In this document: in pieces, positions 34,563-41,739 of the stretch | Layout: each line of letters starts with the position of its first letter | Numbering within the stretch: the stretch's first letter is position 1 | NCBI RefSeq assembly: GCF_009720735.1 | Contig: NZ_WNKU01000002.1 | Location: 124,001 to 188,000 of the forward strand | Direction of reading: 5' to 3' | From: Heliobacterium mobile | GTDB lineage: Bacteria; Bacillota; Desulfitobacteriia; Heliobacteriales; Heliobacteriaceae | DNA: 64,000 nt | Translations under genes and position numbers: made by a program | Notes under the pieces: generated by a model | Told to the model about the DNA's origin: nothing | The model's input: the letters and a program-made list of their open reading frames with translations, nothing else | Databases searched by the model: none

Positions 34563-35507
34563 TTAGGGCTCATAAAAAGCAGCGACTTCCTCCCCCGAAA
34601 GAAATTCCGGTGATTGACCAATCCTTGCCAAGTCTTTCAGATAGCTGGGGTCCATGCAGATATTCTCGATACCATTGCGAAGGCGATTAATGATTTCCGG
34701 GTTCGTGCCTTTCGGCACAACTAGTACTTTTCGGATCCCTGCGTTGAAATCGACTCCTTGTTCTTTAAAGGTAGCTATATCCTTGACAAGTGGATCACGC
34801 TGCTCAGCTGCGATGGCGACAAGGCGAAACTGATCGGCGTCACGCATAGCCACAAAGAGACTAGAAAGAGCTGCATCCACAGTTCCTTTTGCTAAAGACT
34901 CATTCAGTTCCTCTGAACTTGCGAATAGGAGTGGAGTCACTTTAATCCCTAGAAATTCTTGCAATGAAGAGAGAGCCACAGGGCAACCATCGGGGGTATT
35001 CAATAAGCCGACGGTCAAATTTCCCTTCTTTTTTTTCGCTTCCACACAAAAGAGATCAACCGTTTTGATCGAGCTTGACTGATTGACGTAAAGCACCAGG
35101 GGATAATAAGCCACCTGACCTAGATGAAGCCAGTCATTATTTCCTTTCTGTCTCAGTCCTTGAAGGACGATCTCAGGGGTACTTACTAGGCTGATAGAAT
35201 AGCCTTCGGGCTTGACTTGAGTAATATCGTGAACTCCCTTCTCGCCATTGAAGATAGTTCTGTAATCTATCGATAAGGGTTGCTCATTGAAATACCTTTT
35301 CCAATATTTCTGTATAATCCGGATTTGAAGATCACTTAGACTCCCGACCTCTTCAGTCATGATCAGGCTAACCGGTTTTTCCGGGAAATTGGCATAGAGG
35401 GGATCCGTTACCGGTTCAACTTTGCGGATACACCCTGTTAGCAGAATTGTAAAGATAGCGATAACCCCCAAAAAGAGAAATACATAGATTGGCATTTTCC
35501 GATTCAA
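34563..35507 (-). CDS. TctC/Bug-family solute-binding lipoprotein
   Basis: The 314-aa product begins with a lipoprotein signal peptide (hydrophobic 6-21, lipobox LLTGC). A Bug/TctC-type binding-protein fold follows (NFPEKPVSLIMTEEVGSLSD, then VGLLNTPDGCPVALSSLQEF, and VVPKGTNPEIINRLRNGIE). Such proteins bind small organic acids and may feed tripartite transporters or cue signalling systems; no TctA or TctB gene is in the window. Start TTG 35505-35507 has GGGAGGG 7 bases upstream. Its link to the kinase/regulator pair is positional only. Confidence 0.85.
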   Translation of the reverse strand: MNRKMPIYVFLFLGVIAIFTILLTGCIRKVEPVTDPLYANFPEKPVSLIMTEEVGSLSDLQIRIIQKYWKRYFNEQPLSIDYRTIFNGEKGVHDITQVKPEGYSISLVSTPEIVLQGLRQKGNNDWLHLGQVAYYPLVLYVNQSSSIKTVDLFCVEAKKKKGNLTVGLLNTPDGCPVALSSLQEFLGIKVTPLLFASSEELNESLAKGTVDAALSSLFVAMRDADQFRLVAIAAEQRDPLVKDIATFKEQGVDFNAGIRKVLVVPKGTNPEIINRLRNGIENICMDPSYLKDLARIGQSPEFLSGEEVAAFYEP

Positions 35508-35604
35508 AAAGAACCCTCCCACTATTCAGGTTTATTGGTTAAGATCACCTTTGTATCAAGCGGTATTACATCGTACGCATGACTATCTCAATCATTCCGC
35601 CCAT

Positions 35605-35628
35605 AAAAAAACGCCCCGAAGGACGTTT
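35605..35628 (-). terminator. candidate terminator after the nitroreductase gene
   Basis: On the minus strand an 8-bp stem with one mismatch (35628-35621 with 35616-35609) is followed by a T run, about 43 bases after the stop. Confidence 0.55.
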
Positions 35629-35670
35629 AGTGGTGCTCTAAAATAATGGTTTCGGTGTTACCTGGGCATA

Positions 35671-36579
35671 TCAATAATATCGTACATCGGCAAAAGTGCG
35701 CTTCAATGCCCGTTGATAGGTAAGCGTTGGATAGCCAAGGATAACTACGATACCCGATTGATATTTCATAGGTAAGCCGTACTTTCTCTTTAAGAAATCA
35801 CTGTATTTGACCACAGGAGCAACGGAGCCAATCATGCAGCTTCCCAAACCTAATGACTCGGCAGCCACCATGGCATAAGTTGCGGCAATATAGGGATCAG
35901 CCGGATCAGCATAAGGCGAACTGGTAAAGAACAGTGCTAGCGGAGCATTATAAAGCAACCAGTCCTCTCCTTTTTTCTTCCCATCAATAAACATATTCAA
36001 GGCAGGAACGACAAAACTCTTCATGAGTTCATGTTCTTCCTCCCCCATGAAGGGTCTCTCCAACATCAGCATTGGCGGAGAGAGGAGCCACTTTTTGCTG
36101 CAGGCAAAATCAACAAGATCATCGCTGAATCCTTTCACCTTGTCTCGACCGGCTAGAACCATGATATATACATCTGAAGGGGGAATGCCCATTGGCGCCA
36201 TGGACGCGGCATCTATAATTTTTTCTATGTATTCTTGTTCCACTTCCTTTGAAGAAAACTCTCTGACACTTCTTCTCGCTAAGAGCAGAGACGTCAGTTG
36301 TTCGTAGGAGGCCCGAAGGGTTTCCTCAGATAGTGTTTTCCGATCATCTGGTGAGAGGCACCGTCCATGCACACGGATACAGTCTCTGGGACATACAGCC
36401 ATGCAATGTCCACAACCGATACATCCGAAGACACGGCTTTGGTCTACATGGACCTTACCTTGTTCTATGTATAATGGTGCCCCTTTACATACACGAACAC
36501 ATAATCCGCAGCCAATACAACTTTCATGGTCGATCACCACTTCTGCCGTGCCTGCTGCCCGACTGGTTTTAATAGACAT
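35671..36579 (-). CDS. nitroreductase-family protein with N-terminal 2[4Fe-4S] ferredoxin domain
   Basis: The 302-aa product has two ferredoxin motifs at residues 20-65 (CIGCGLCVRVCKGAP and CIGCGHCMAVCPRDCIRVHG), then an FMN nitroreductase domain (about 95-300: LLARRSVREFSSKEV, ASMAPMGIPPSDVYIMVL, AAESLGLGSCMIGSVAP). This fusion is common in anaerobes and suggests ferredoxin-driven reduction of an unknown substrate. Start ATG 36577-36579 follows GGGGAGGGG. Possible role near pdu is unproven; a terminator separates it from the lipoprotein gene. Confidence 0.92.
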   Translation of the reverse strand: MSIKTSRAAGTAEVVIDHESCIGCGLCVRVCKGAPLYIEQGKVHVDQSRVFGCIGCGHCMAVCPRDCIRVHGRCLSPDDRKTLSEETLRASYEQLTSLLLARRSVREFSSKEVEQEYIEKIIDAASMAPMGIPPSDVYIMVLAGRDKVKGFSDDLVDFACSKKWLLSPPMLMLERPFMGEEEHELMKSFVVPALNMFIDGKKKGEDWLLYNAPLALFFTSSPYADPADPYIAATYAMVAAESLGLGSCMIGSVAPVVKYSDFLKRKYGLPMKYQSGIVVILGYPTLTYQRALKRTFADVRYY

Positions 36580-36615
36580 AACCACCCCTCCCCACAATAG
36601 TGATGTCGGTTCTAT

Positions 36616-36648
36616 AAAAACGCCTGGATCCCTCGATCCAGGCGTTTT
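36616..36648. terminator. strong terminator after the first spoVG gene
   Basis: A 14-bp stem pairs 36617-36630 with 36635-36648 around a 4-base loop. A and T runs flank it on both sides; it lies 8 bases after the minus-strand spoVG stop. Confidence 0.9.
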
Positions 36649-36655
36649 TCGCTAA

Positions 36656-36931
36656 TTATCCTTCCCGCTGGTTACCCTCTGTTGTTGATTTTTCATAGGC
36701 TTCCATAATCGAATCGGTAATCATCTGCCAAGCCTGTGTTGTCAGCGGATGGGCAATGTACTTGTTTACATCGTTCATGGGTCTCCGTCTAGGCATCTCT
36801 ACTATCTTGCCTTTTGGTCCTTCTATAATGCGAATGTCGTTAACAGTAAGTGCGTCATCAAAAGTGATTGATACAATCGCTTTTATTTTATCGAGGTTGA
36901 CTTGCGATATTTGTACGTTGGTAATCATCAT
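36656..36931 (-). CDS. SpoVG-family protein, divergent paralogue
   Basis: The 91-aa product is a SpoVG homologue (ITNVQISQVNLDKIKAIVSI, IEGPKGKIVEMPRRR, YIAHPLTTQAWQMI). SpoVG binds RNA and DNA and affects septation and sporulation. It differs from the neighbour at 37110-37391 in its central loop (RRRPMNDVNKY against SRRTADGKYRD) and tail. It has its own promoter and terminator. Confidence 0.93.
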   Translation of the reverse strand: MMITNVQISQVNLDKIKAIVSITFDDALTVNDIRIIEGPKGKIVEMPRRRPMNDVNKYIAHPLTTQAWQMITDSIMEAYEKSTTEGNQREG

Positions 36932-36969
36932 TGCCCAATCCCCCCTAGCACCAACCTCTCTTTAAAGCA

Positions 36970-36998
36970 ATTGTAATATTTTTCTCTTGCTATGTCAA
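36970..36998 (-). promoter_or_regulatory. sigma-A promoter of the divergent spoVG paralogue
   Basis: On the minus strand TTGACA (36993-36998) and TACAAT (36970-36975) are 17 bases apart, a near-consensus promoter about 40 bases before the ATG. Confidence 0.8.
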
Positions 36999-37070
36999 TT
37001 ATATACATCGTTGACCAAACCTACCTGATTATATTTATTGTTAATATATAGTAGTAATTGATTTAAAAAC

Positions 37071-37099
37071 AAAAAACCAAGCCGACTTGGGCCTGGTTT
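37071..37099 (-). terminator. terminator after the second spoVG gene
   Basis: On the minus strand 37099-37090 pairs with 37083-37074 (one mismatch), followed by a T-rich tract, 11 bases after the stop. Confidence 0.75.
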
Positions 37100-37109
37100 C
37101 AATATCCCC

Positions 37110-37391
37110 TTATATCCCCACTGAACTCAATAAGGATGATTTTGCGCGCTCGTACGTTTCCAAGACAATACCAGTCACCAGTGCACGCGCTTCCGGAGAG
37201 ACGGGGTGAGCAATATCACGGTATTTCCCGTCGGCGGTTCTCCGGCTCGGCATGGCCACAAAAATGCCATTCGGACCTTCCACCACTTTTACTTCATGAA
37301 TGACAAACTCATTGTCGATGGTGACCGATGCGATCGCCTTGACGGGTCCTATTGTGTTCATCTTTCTAATTTTCACATCCGTGACATTCAT
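37110..37391 (-). CDS. spoVG: SpoVG
   Basis: The 93-aa product is the canonical SpoVG (VTDVKIRKMNTIGPVKAIAS, VVEGPNGIFVAMPSRRTADG, YRDIAHPVSPEAR). It is a small nucleic-acid-binding regulator of septation and sporulation. GGGAGG precedes the ATG. It is the first of two tandem spoVG genes, each with its own promoter and terminator. Confidence 0.96.
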   Translation of the reverse strand: MNVTDVKIRKMNTIGPVKAIASVTIDNEFVIHEVKVVEGPNGIFVAMPSRRTADGKYRDIAHPVSPEARALVTGIVLETYERAKSSLLSSVGI

Positions 37392-37436
37392 CCCTCATAC
37401 CTCCCTAAAGTAAAATCGTTCATCTCTGCTAGTTTT

Positions 37437-37464
37437 ATTTTATAACGAATCATCAGATAGTCAA
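37437..37464 (-). promoter_or_regulatory. sigma-A promoter of spoVG
   Basis: On the minus strand TTGACT (37459-37464) and TAAAAT (37437-37442) are 16 bases apart, about 45 bases before the ATG. Confidence 0.7.
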
Positions 37465-37573
37465 TTGATGTATAAGGATTTTACAACCCCAATAATTATT
37501 TTTTTGTGTTAAAGTTGAGTTAATCTAGGATTAGGTTGGATGAATGCCATTTCCCTGGGAGGAGAATTGCCTT

Positions 37574-38173
37574 TTGTCTCTATCTGTTTTTCTTGGCGGG
37601 GATGAAAATCGTATAGCTTACCCTGCCGCTTATGCTATACTCGACGAATGTGCAGTTAAGGCGGGTCTTCGGCAGAGAATTCGCTTGCGTATAATACCAG
37701 GTTCTGGTTTAGACGGAACCGTTTCTTCCCCTTTTTCTATTTATCTTACAGAACCGGTGTTAAAGCTCAAAAACCCTCAGGTTATCCGTTACTTCATCGC
37801 TCATGAATTGATCCACATCAAATATTGGGACTACTTGAAAAATATCTATCTACATATTGATTATGATAAGTTCTGCGCACTCCGAATATTGTGCGAATTC
37901 CGAGCCGATATGGAAGGGTTACAGTTGGCTTCGATCACCGGAAATGACATAAAAACAGTCCATGATATAGCCGAAAACCCCTTGGAACGAGCTGATAAGA
38001 TCACCTGTTATGAATCGGGATATCCCGAACGAAGTCAACGCATCTACTATTCTCAAAAATACAAGGATTTCGACGTGAATTTATTTGACGATGTGTTATT
38101 CGATTTTTGTTTTGAGATGAAGATCGGAAAACCTTCAGTATTTTTACGTTCAGTTAAGCGATCATTCCGATAA
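37574..38173 (+). CDS. small zincin-like metalloprotease, hypothetical
   Basis: The 199-aa protein (TTG start at 37574, GGAGG about 10 bases upstream; an ATG at 37544 lacks a site) contains the zinc motif HELIH in YFIAHELIHIKYWDYL. A later CEFRADMEGLQL could supply the third zinc ligand Glu, as in M48/M56-like gluzincins. No signal peptide or membrane segment is seen. It is a lone gene and its substrate is unknown. Confidence 0.75.
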   Translation: MSLSVFLGGDENRIAYPAAYAILDECAVKAGLRQRIRLRIIPGSGLDGTVSSPFSIYLTEPVLKLKNPQVIRYFIAHELIHIKYWDYLKNIYLHIDYDKFCALRILCEFRADMEGLQLASITGNDIKTVHDIAENPLERADKITCYESGYPERSQRIYYSQKYKDFDVNLFDDVLFDFCFEMKIGKPSVFLRSVKRSFR

Positions 38174-38202
38174 CTTCTTGACGGTAAACAGTCTCTTTTA
38201 AA

Positions 38203-38241
38203 ATAAAAGCAGCCCCTATCTCCTGATGGGGCTGCTTTTAT
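38203..38241. terminator. bidirectional terminator
   Basis: A 13-bp stem pairs 38204-38216 with about 38227-38240 around a 10-base loop, flanked by A and T runs. It ends the metalloprotease gene and the convergent membrane gene. Confidence 0.88.
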
Positions 38242-38577
38242 TTAGTCAAAAAAATCATCAATAGTGTTGTCTATCCGAAAAAGGAGCAAAAACGAGGCGA
38301 TCAAGGTAACGAAGCCCACAAAAATGGTAAATAACTCGTAATGAATTCCATCGAACCCGTCAATACTCTTTTTCCGCTGAGCCGCATAGATACCGCTAAG
38401 AACAAAGAAAACACAGAGGAGAGCCATATTGACGTCCATGAGACGGATTCCGCCGAAGACTGTACAATTCGGCTCAAAAAGGGAATAGAGCGATACGGTA
38501 ATGATGACTACACCTAAAATATAACGTGAGATGACTACCGACCAGTGAGATTCTTGAAACGTTTTCGTCGTGCTCAT
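38242..38577 (-). CDS. small membrane protein, three predicted helices
   Basis: The 111-aa product has three hydrophobic segments (around WSVVISRYILGVVIITVSLY, MALLCVFFVLSGIYAA, and LFTIFVGFVTLIASFLLLF) and a short acidic tail (DDFFD). I do not recognise a family. The ATG at 38575-38577 has AGGA 9 bases upstream; two earlier in-frame starts are possible. It lies 76 bases after the merR-type gene on the same strand and may share its transcript. Confidence 0.7.
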   Translation of the reverse strand: MSTTKTFQESHWSVVISRYILGVVIITVSLYSLFEPNCTVFGGIRLMDVNMALLCVFFVLSGIYAAQRKKSIDGFDGIHYELFTIFVGFVTLIASFLLLFRIDNTIDDFFD

Positions 38578-38653
38578 AGGCACCATTCCTATTCTTGTGA
38601 TTCTCAAGGTATTATAACAAAAATCCAAGGATACTAAAAGCATTTCACAAGGA

Positions 38654-39109
38654 CTAACTGCCAAGCCGTTCTAATATCATTGCGAGTGACTGTACTATCG
38701 TCTGTTCATGGGTGAACAAGTACTCCAGTTTTTCCTTAAGCGCTTCATTAGCTCCTTGCTGTATTTTGTTCAACAAGGGCAACAACGTGGTGATCTCACG
38801 TTCCAGCGCTTCGACCCCATGAATGACGCTGTCCAACTGCTGAGAGACAAAAGGCTCAGTGCCAGATTCGTCGACAAGAAGCAGCTTCTCTTTGATTTCG
38901 TCAAGACTGTATTTTTGTTCTTGCATATCCTTAATCCATTGAATCCGTTCTACTGTCGATTCATCGTAAAGTCGATAGTTCCCATCGGTTCTCTCCGTAG
39001 AAACGACCAGCCCCATTGATGTATAAAAATCAACCGTCCGGCGGTTGACATTACAACGCTTAGCCAACTCACCGATTTTCAAGTGTTTTTTCTTTTCCAA
39101 GCATGCCAC
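38654..39109 (-). CDS. MerR-family transcriptional regulator
   Basis: The 151-aa product has an N-terminal MerR winged helix (LKIGELAKRCNVNRRTVDFY, MGLVVSTERTDGNYRLYDES) and a C-terminal coiled-coil dimerisation helix (about 75-145) without the cysteine cluster of metal-sensing MerR proteins. Its target is unknown; the adjacent small membrane protein on the same strand is the natural candidate. Confidence 0.92.
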   Translation of the reverse strand: MACLEKKKHLKIGELAKRCNVNRRTVDFYTSMGLVVSTERTDGNYRLYDESTVERIQWIKDMQEQKYSLDEIKEKLLLVDESGTEPFVSQQLDSVIHGVEALEREITTLLPLLNKIQQGANEALKEKLEYLFTHEQTIVQSLAMILERLGS

Positions 39110-39211
39110 CCCTTTCGAAATAAACAGAATACAGTTATTGTGTACGGTTGATTGTTAAAAAATATGACGCCATAGCTTAATCATGCTCTCTAATACGCCC
39201 GTTTTCTCCAT

Positions 39212-39240
39212 TTGCCATATCTATACCCGTCCATTATACT
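39212..39240 (+). promoter_or_regulatory. sigma-A promoter of the manganese riboswitch/TerC transcript
   Basis: TTGCCA (39212-39217) and TATACT (39235-39240) are 17 bases apart. Transcription would begin near 39247 and enter the riboswitch. Confidence 0.75.
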
Positions 39241-39275
39241 TAAGCCAAGTTTGGTTCCACCATCGTAAAAAGGTG

Positions 39276-39402
39276 TTTCAAAGGGGAGTAGCTTATTACT
39301 GATCGGTCAACAACCGGCTGAAAAGCCTGGCCGTCAGGGTGTTTAACGCCAGCAAGACCTTTGATTCAAGGTTGATTAACTTTGGATCAGGGGTCTTTTT
39401 AT
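39276..39402 (+). promoter_or_regulatory. yybP-ykoY (manganese) riboswitch with transcription terminator
   Basis: The two conserved loops of the yybP-ykoY aptamer are present: CAAAGGGGAGTAG at 39279-39291 and CAGCAAGACCTTTGA at 39350-39364; their ends pair to close P1. The 3' strand (AGACCTTTGAT) can instead pair with ATCAGGGGTCT (39387-39397, with G-U pairs), forming a terminator followed by TTTTT. Aptamer closure and terminator are mutually exclusive, which makes this an ON switch when Mn2+ binds. It lies 30 bases before a TerC-family gene, its classic partner. Confidence 0.9.
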
Positions 39403-39431
39403 ATATATTATAAGGAAAGGGTGAGTATCGA

Positions 39432-40172
39432 TTGGAATTCTTAAGCAAAATTAGCGGAATTCATCTGAGCGACTTTGGAGACCCTGTATTTTGGATGGCC
39501 GTCGGGAGCATCATACTGATTGACTTAATACTGAGCGGAGACAACGCCATCCTCATCGCGATGGCTTGCCGGAATTTGCCCCCCGAACTGCGCACCAAGG
39601 GTGTGATCTGGGGAACGGCTGGTGCAATTGGTTTACGGATGATTTTAGGAGCAGCCATTATCTATCTGCTTAAAATTCCTTTGTTACAGGCCGCTGGTGC
39701 CTGCTTGCTGGCATGGATCGCGATTAAACTATTGGTTCAAGAGGAAGAACATGAAACGGTCGATGCACCTGATCGTTTGTGGCAAGCCGTAAAAACCATT
39801 ATCGTGGCCGACGCCGTTATGTCTTTAGATAACGTCATGGCAGTAGCCGGTGTGTCCCATGGCAAACCAGGGTTGCTATGGTTTGGACTGCTGGTCAGCA
39901 TCCCCCTCGTAGTCTACGGAAGCCGCCTTTTCCTTACCTTGATCGATCGGTTCTCGATCATCTTATACGGAGGTTCAGCGATCCTCGGTTGGGCAGCCGG
40001 GAACATGTTAGCCCACGACCCCCTTCTGATGTCTTTCTTAAAAGACATCGGTTTCTCCTCTTATCTACTCGGAGAAAAAATCCTAGGAATCTTTTTTGCC
40101 GTCTTGGTCTTATTGATCGGCTGGTTCATGAACGCTCGCCAAAAACAAAAAACTACGACCATGGAAGTATAG
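39432..40172 (+). CDS. TerC/YkoY-family integral membrane protein, probable Mn2+ exporter
   Basis: The 246-aa protein has about seven membrane helices. Signature motifs are DLILSGDNAILIAMACR and the repeated-half counterpart VADAVMSLDNVMAVAG, whose acidic residues form the ion path in TerC proteins. TerC proteins behind yybP-ykoY leaders export manganese, and that regulation is seen here. The start is TTG at 39432 with AAAGGGTGA 7 bases upstream. Confidence 0.93.
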   Translation: MEFLSKISGIHLSDFGDPVFWMAVGSIILIDLILSGDNAILIAMACRNLPPELRTKGVIWGTAGAIGLRMILGAAIIYLLKIPLLQAAGACLLAWIAIKLLVQEEEHETVDAPDRLWQAVKTIIVADAVMSLDNVMAVAGVSHGKPGLLWFGLLVSIPLVVYGSRLFLTLIDRFSIILYGGSAILGWAAGNMLAHDPLLMSFLKDIGFSSYLLGEKILGIFFAVLVLLIGWFMNARQKQKTTTMEV

Positions 40173-40174
40173 CC

Positions 40175-40666
40175 ATGAATATACAATCGACACAAGAGTT
40201 CTGGGAATTTGTCGAAAGCAGGCCACCATCACTAGAGGTGAGAGATCCGTTCATCATTCGTTCGATACTCTGCAGACACTATATATGCAAGAGTACCTGA
40301 ATCCTGTTCTTCCTCTCGGCCTTGGCCTACACCTTTTCCATCTTTTATGGGCTCTTGGATATGCGTTTACTCGCCGTCGATCTGCTGATGTCCCTTACGG
40401 AATCTAGTCTAGACATAACCTTGTACTCAAGTGATTCCCCCTATTTGCAACAAGCGAAAGCAGGAACTTGGGTTGACTCTTTGAAAGATACTTTCAAATA
40501 TATCGGTTATATCTCCATAAGTTTTCTATTGAGCATTGTCGGGAAGATATTTTTAGATAGGACTATACCTGGGGTATTGCAGGTTAGCCCGGACTTCCAA
40601 AAACTGACCGTTACGTTCCCACGCTGTTCCTACCACTCCCGTATAACAGGGATGATATTCAAATAG
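40175..40666 (+). pseudogene. probable broken small membrane protein gene, in-frame TGA at 40298-40300
   Basis: From ATG 40175 one frame runs 41 codons to a TGA at 40298-40300, then continues open in the same frame to 40666. The downstream part has two hydrophobic segments (around FFLSALAYTFSIFYGLL and YIGYISISFLLSIVGKIFL). A GGAAG site precedes the ATG. This suggests a nonsense-mutated gene of about 163 codons; alternatively the segment from 40322 is an intact short gene, or neither is real. I recognise no family. Confidence 0.35.
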
Positions 40667-40679
40667 TTAGGCTGTAAAG

Positions 40680-40722
40680 AAAACCCGGTTTAAACAATCA
40701 AAGTTCAAACCGGGTTTTTTAT
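40680..40722. terminator. bidirectional terminator
   Basis: A 12-bp stem (AAAACCCGGTTT near 40681 with AAACCGGGTTTT ending near 40721) is flanked by A and T runs. Confidence 0.85.
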
Positions 40723-40775
40723 TGAATTCTAATATAATTATGTTATTCTGTCAATAGCCTAAGGAGGTGTTTGTT

Positions 40776-41054
40776 TTAACCGACAAAAGCAAACAACTCT
40801 TCCGCCAAAGCCAGGCTTTGAATGATAAATAACAGTTTTTCCAGCTTAACGATACTAAAATCCTCTTCATCTGAGGCGACGATAAGGAAGCTGTGCAGTG
40901 TCTCCGATTGGGGGCATCGATGCTTTAATAAACGCATACATTTTTTGACCCAAGCTTCGAAGGGCAAAATCCGACAGGCCACATTAGCTGATAATGGTGT
41001 CGTGATGCTTAACTTGATCATTTCGCCCTCATCGGCTAGTTCCTTAAATGTCAT
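40776..41054 (-). CDS. hypothetical protein, 92 aa
   Basis: An ATG at 41052-41054 with a strong GGGGG site opens a 92-codon frame. The product has a mixed N-terminal half with a KKCMRLLKHRCPQSETLHSF segment, then an acidic patch and a hydrophobic C-terminal helix (FIIQSLALAEELFAFVG). No family recognised. The good ribosome site and following terminator support expression. Confidence 0.6.
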   Translation of the reverse strand: MTFKELADEGEMIKLSITTPLSANVACRILPFEAWVKKCMRLLKHRCPQSETLHSFLIVASDEEDFSIVKLEKLLFIIQSLALAEELFAFVG

Positions 41055-41400
41055 TCCTAATCCCCCTACGGTGATGTTTTATCATATGTTTATCATACTG
41101 ATTTGGGACAGACCGTAAAGATGATATTAATTTATAAATACATTCTAAATAAACTATACAAGAATAATCTAAGAACTCTAACCGTCTTAGCTTAAATGAT
41201 TGCTTTCGAAGGCCGTCTTTTCCATTAAATATATAATCGTTTTGATAAGCAATAAAAATCACTTATGTTGCTAAATCCACTGATTGTACAATGTTTCAGT
41301 CAATAATCTGTAGTCATAATAATAATTTATATTTTCAGACTAGACAACAACAGTACGTAAGCCTTCCAGAATAGAAAATTCTCCGTCGAGAAAGAAAGAA
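41055..41400. other. AT-rich intergenic region, no gene supported
   Basis: No coding frame with a credible start was found in these 346 bases. The segment must include the promoter of the 92-aa gene and the 3' end of the 45-aa gene's transcript. Confidence 0.55.
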
Positions 41401-41419
41401 GTCCGGCACAGGTCCGGAC
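41388..41419 (-). terminator. candidate terminator of the 45-aa gene
   Basis: On the minus strand GTCCGG (41419-41414) pairs with CCGGAC (41406-41401) around a 7-base loop, followed by a T/C-rich tract. It lies 19 bases after the stop. Confidence 0.5.
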
Positions 41420-41437
41420 AATTCCTTTGTCTACAAT

Positions 41438-41575
41438 CTAGACATCCCCTTCATCCCAGGACAATTTCGTGACTTTGGTAAGATCGCCCTTCTGTTCTTC
41501 ATGTCGACTAGCACGGGCATTTAGCGCTGCATCTTCATCTCCCGGTGCAATGGTGGGCTTATTACTTTCTGCCAT
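41438..41575 (-). CDS. small acidic protein, 45 aa
   Basis: An ATG at 41573-41575 is preceded by a near-perfect TTAGGAGGTG site at good spacing. The frame gives 45 residues beginning MAESNKPTIAPGDEDAALNA and ending LSWDEGDV, rich in Asp, Glu, Ala and Lys, with no membrane segment or cysteines. I do not recognise the family. The strong ribosome site, compact frame and following hairpin argue that it is translated. Confidence 0.6.
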   Translation of the reverse strand: MAESNKPTIAPGDEDAALNARASRHEEQKGDLTKVTKLSWDEGDV

Positions 41576-41695
41576 TCAGAACACCTCCTAATGGTCATTA
41601 TCTTAAGCATTAAGAAATTTATTCTACAAAATTTTAGATAAACATGGGACATAATAAAAAATAGTCTCTCTTACCGTGTTCACAGCTAATAATGT

Positions 41696-41733
41696 AAGAA
41701 GGCTGATCCAAACATTTTTGGATCAGCCTTCTT
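41696..41733. terminator. terminator after leuS
   Basis: A 14-bp perfect stem pairs 41696-41709 with 41720-41733 around a 10-base loop, 7 bases after the leuS stop. Confidence 0.9.
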
Positions 41734-41739
41734 ATTAAC

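Noticed and set aside
41044-41262. 72-codon minus-strand frame upstream of the 92-aa gene
   Set aside because: No ribosome site, very AT-rich composition and overlap with a better gene start.
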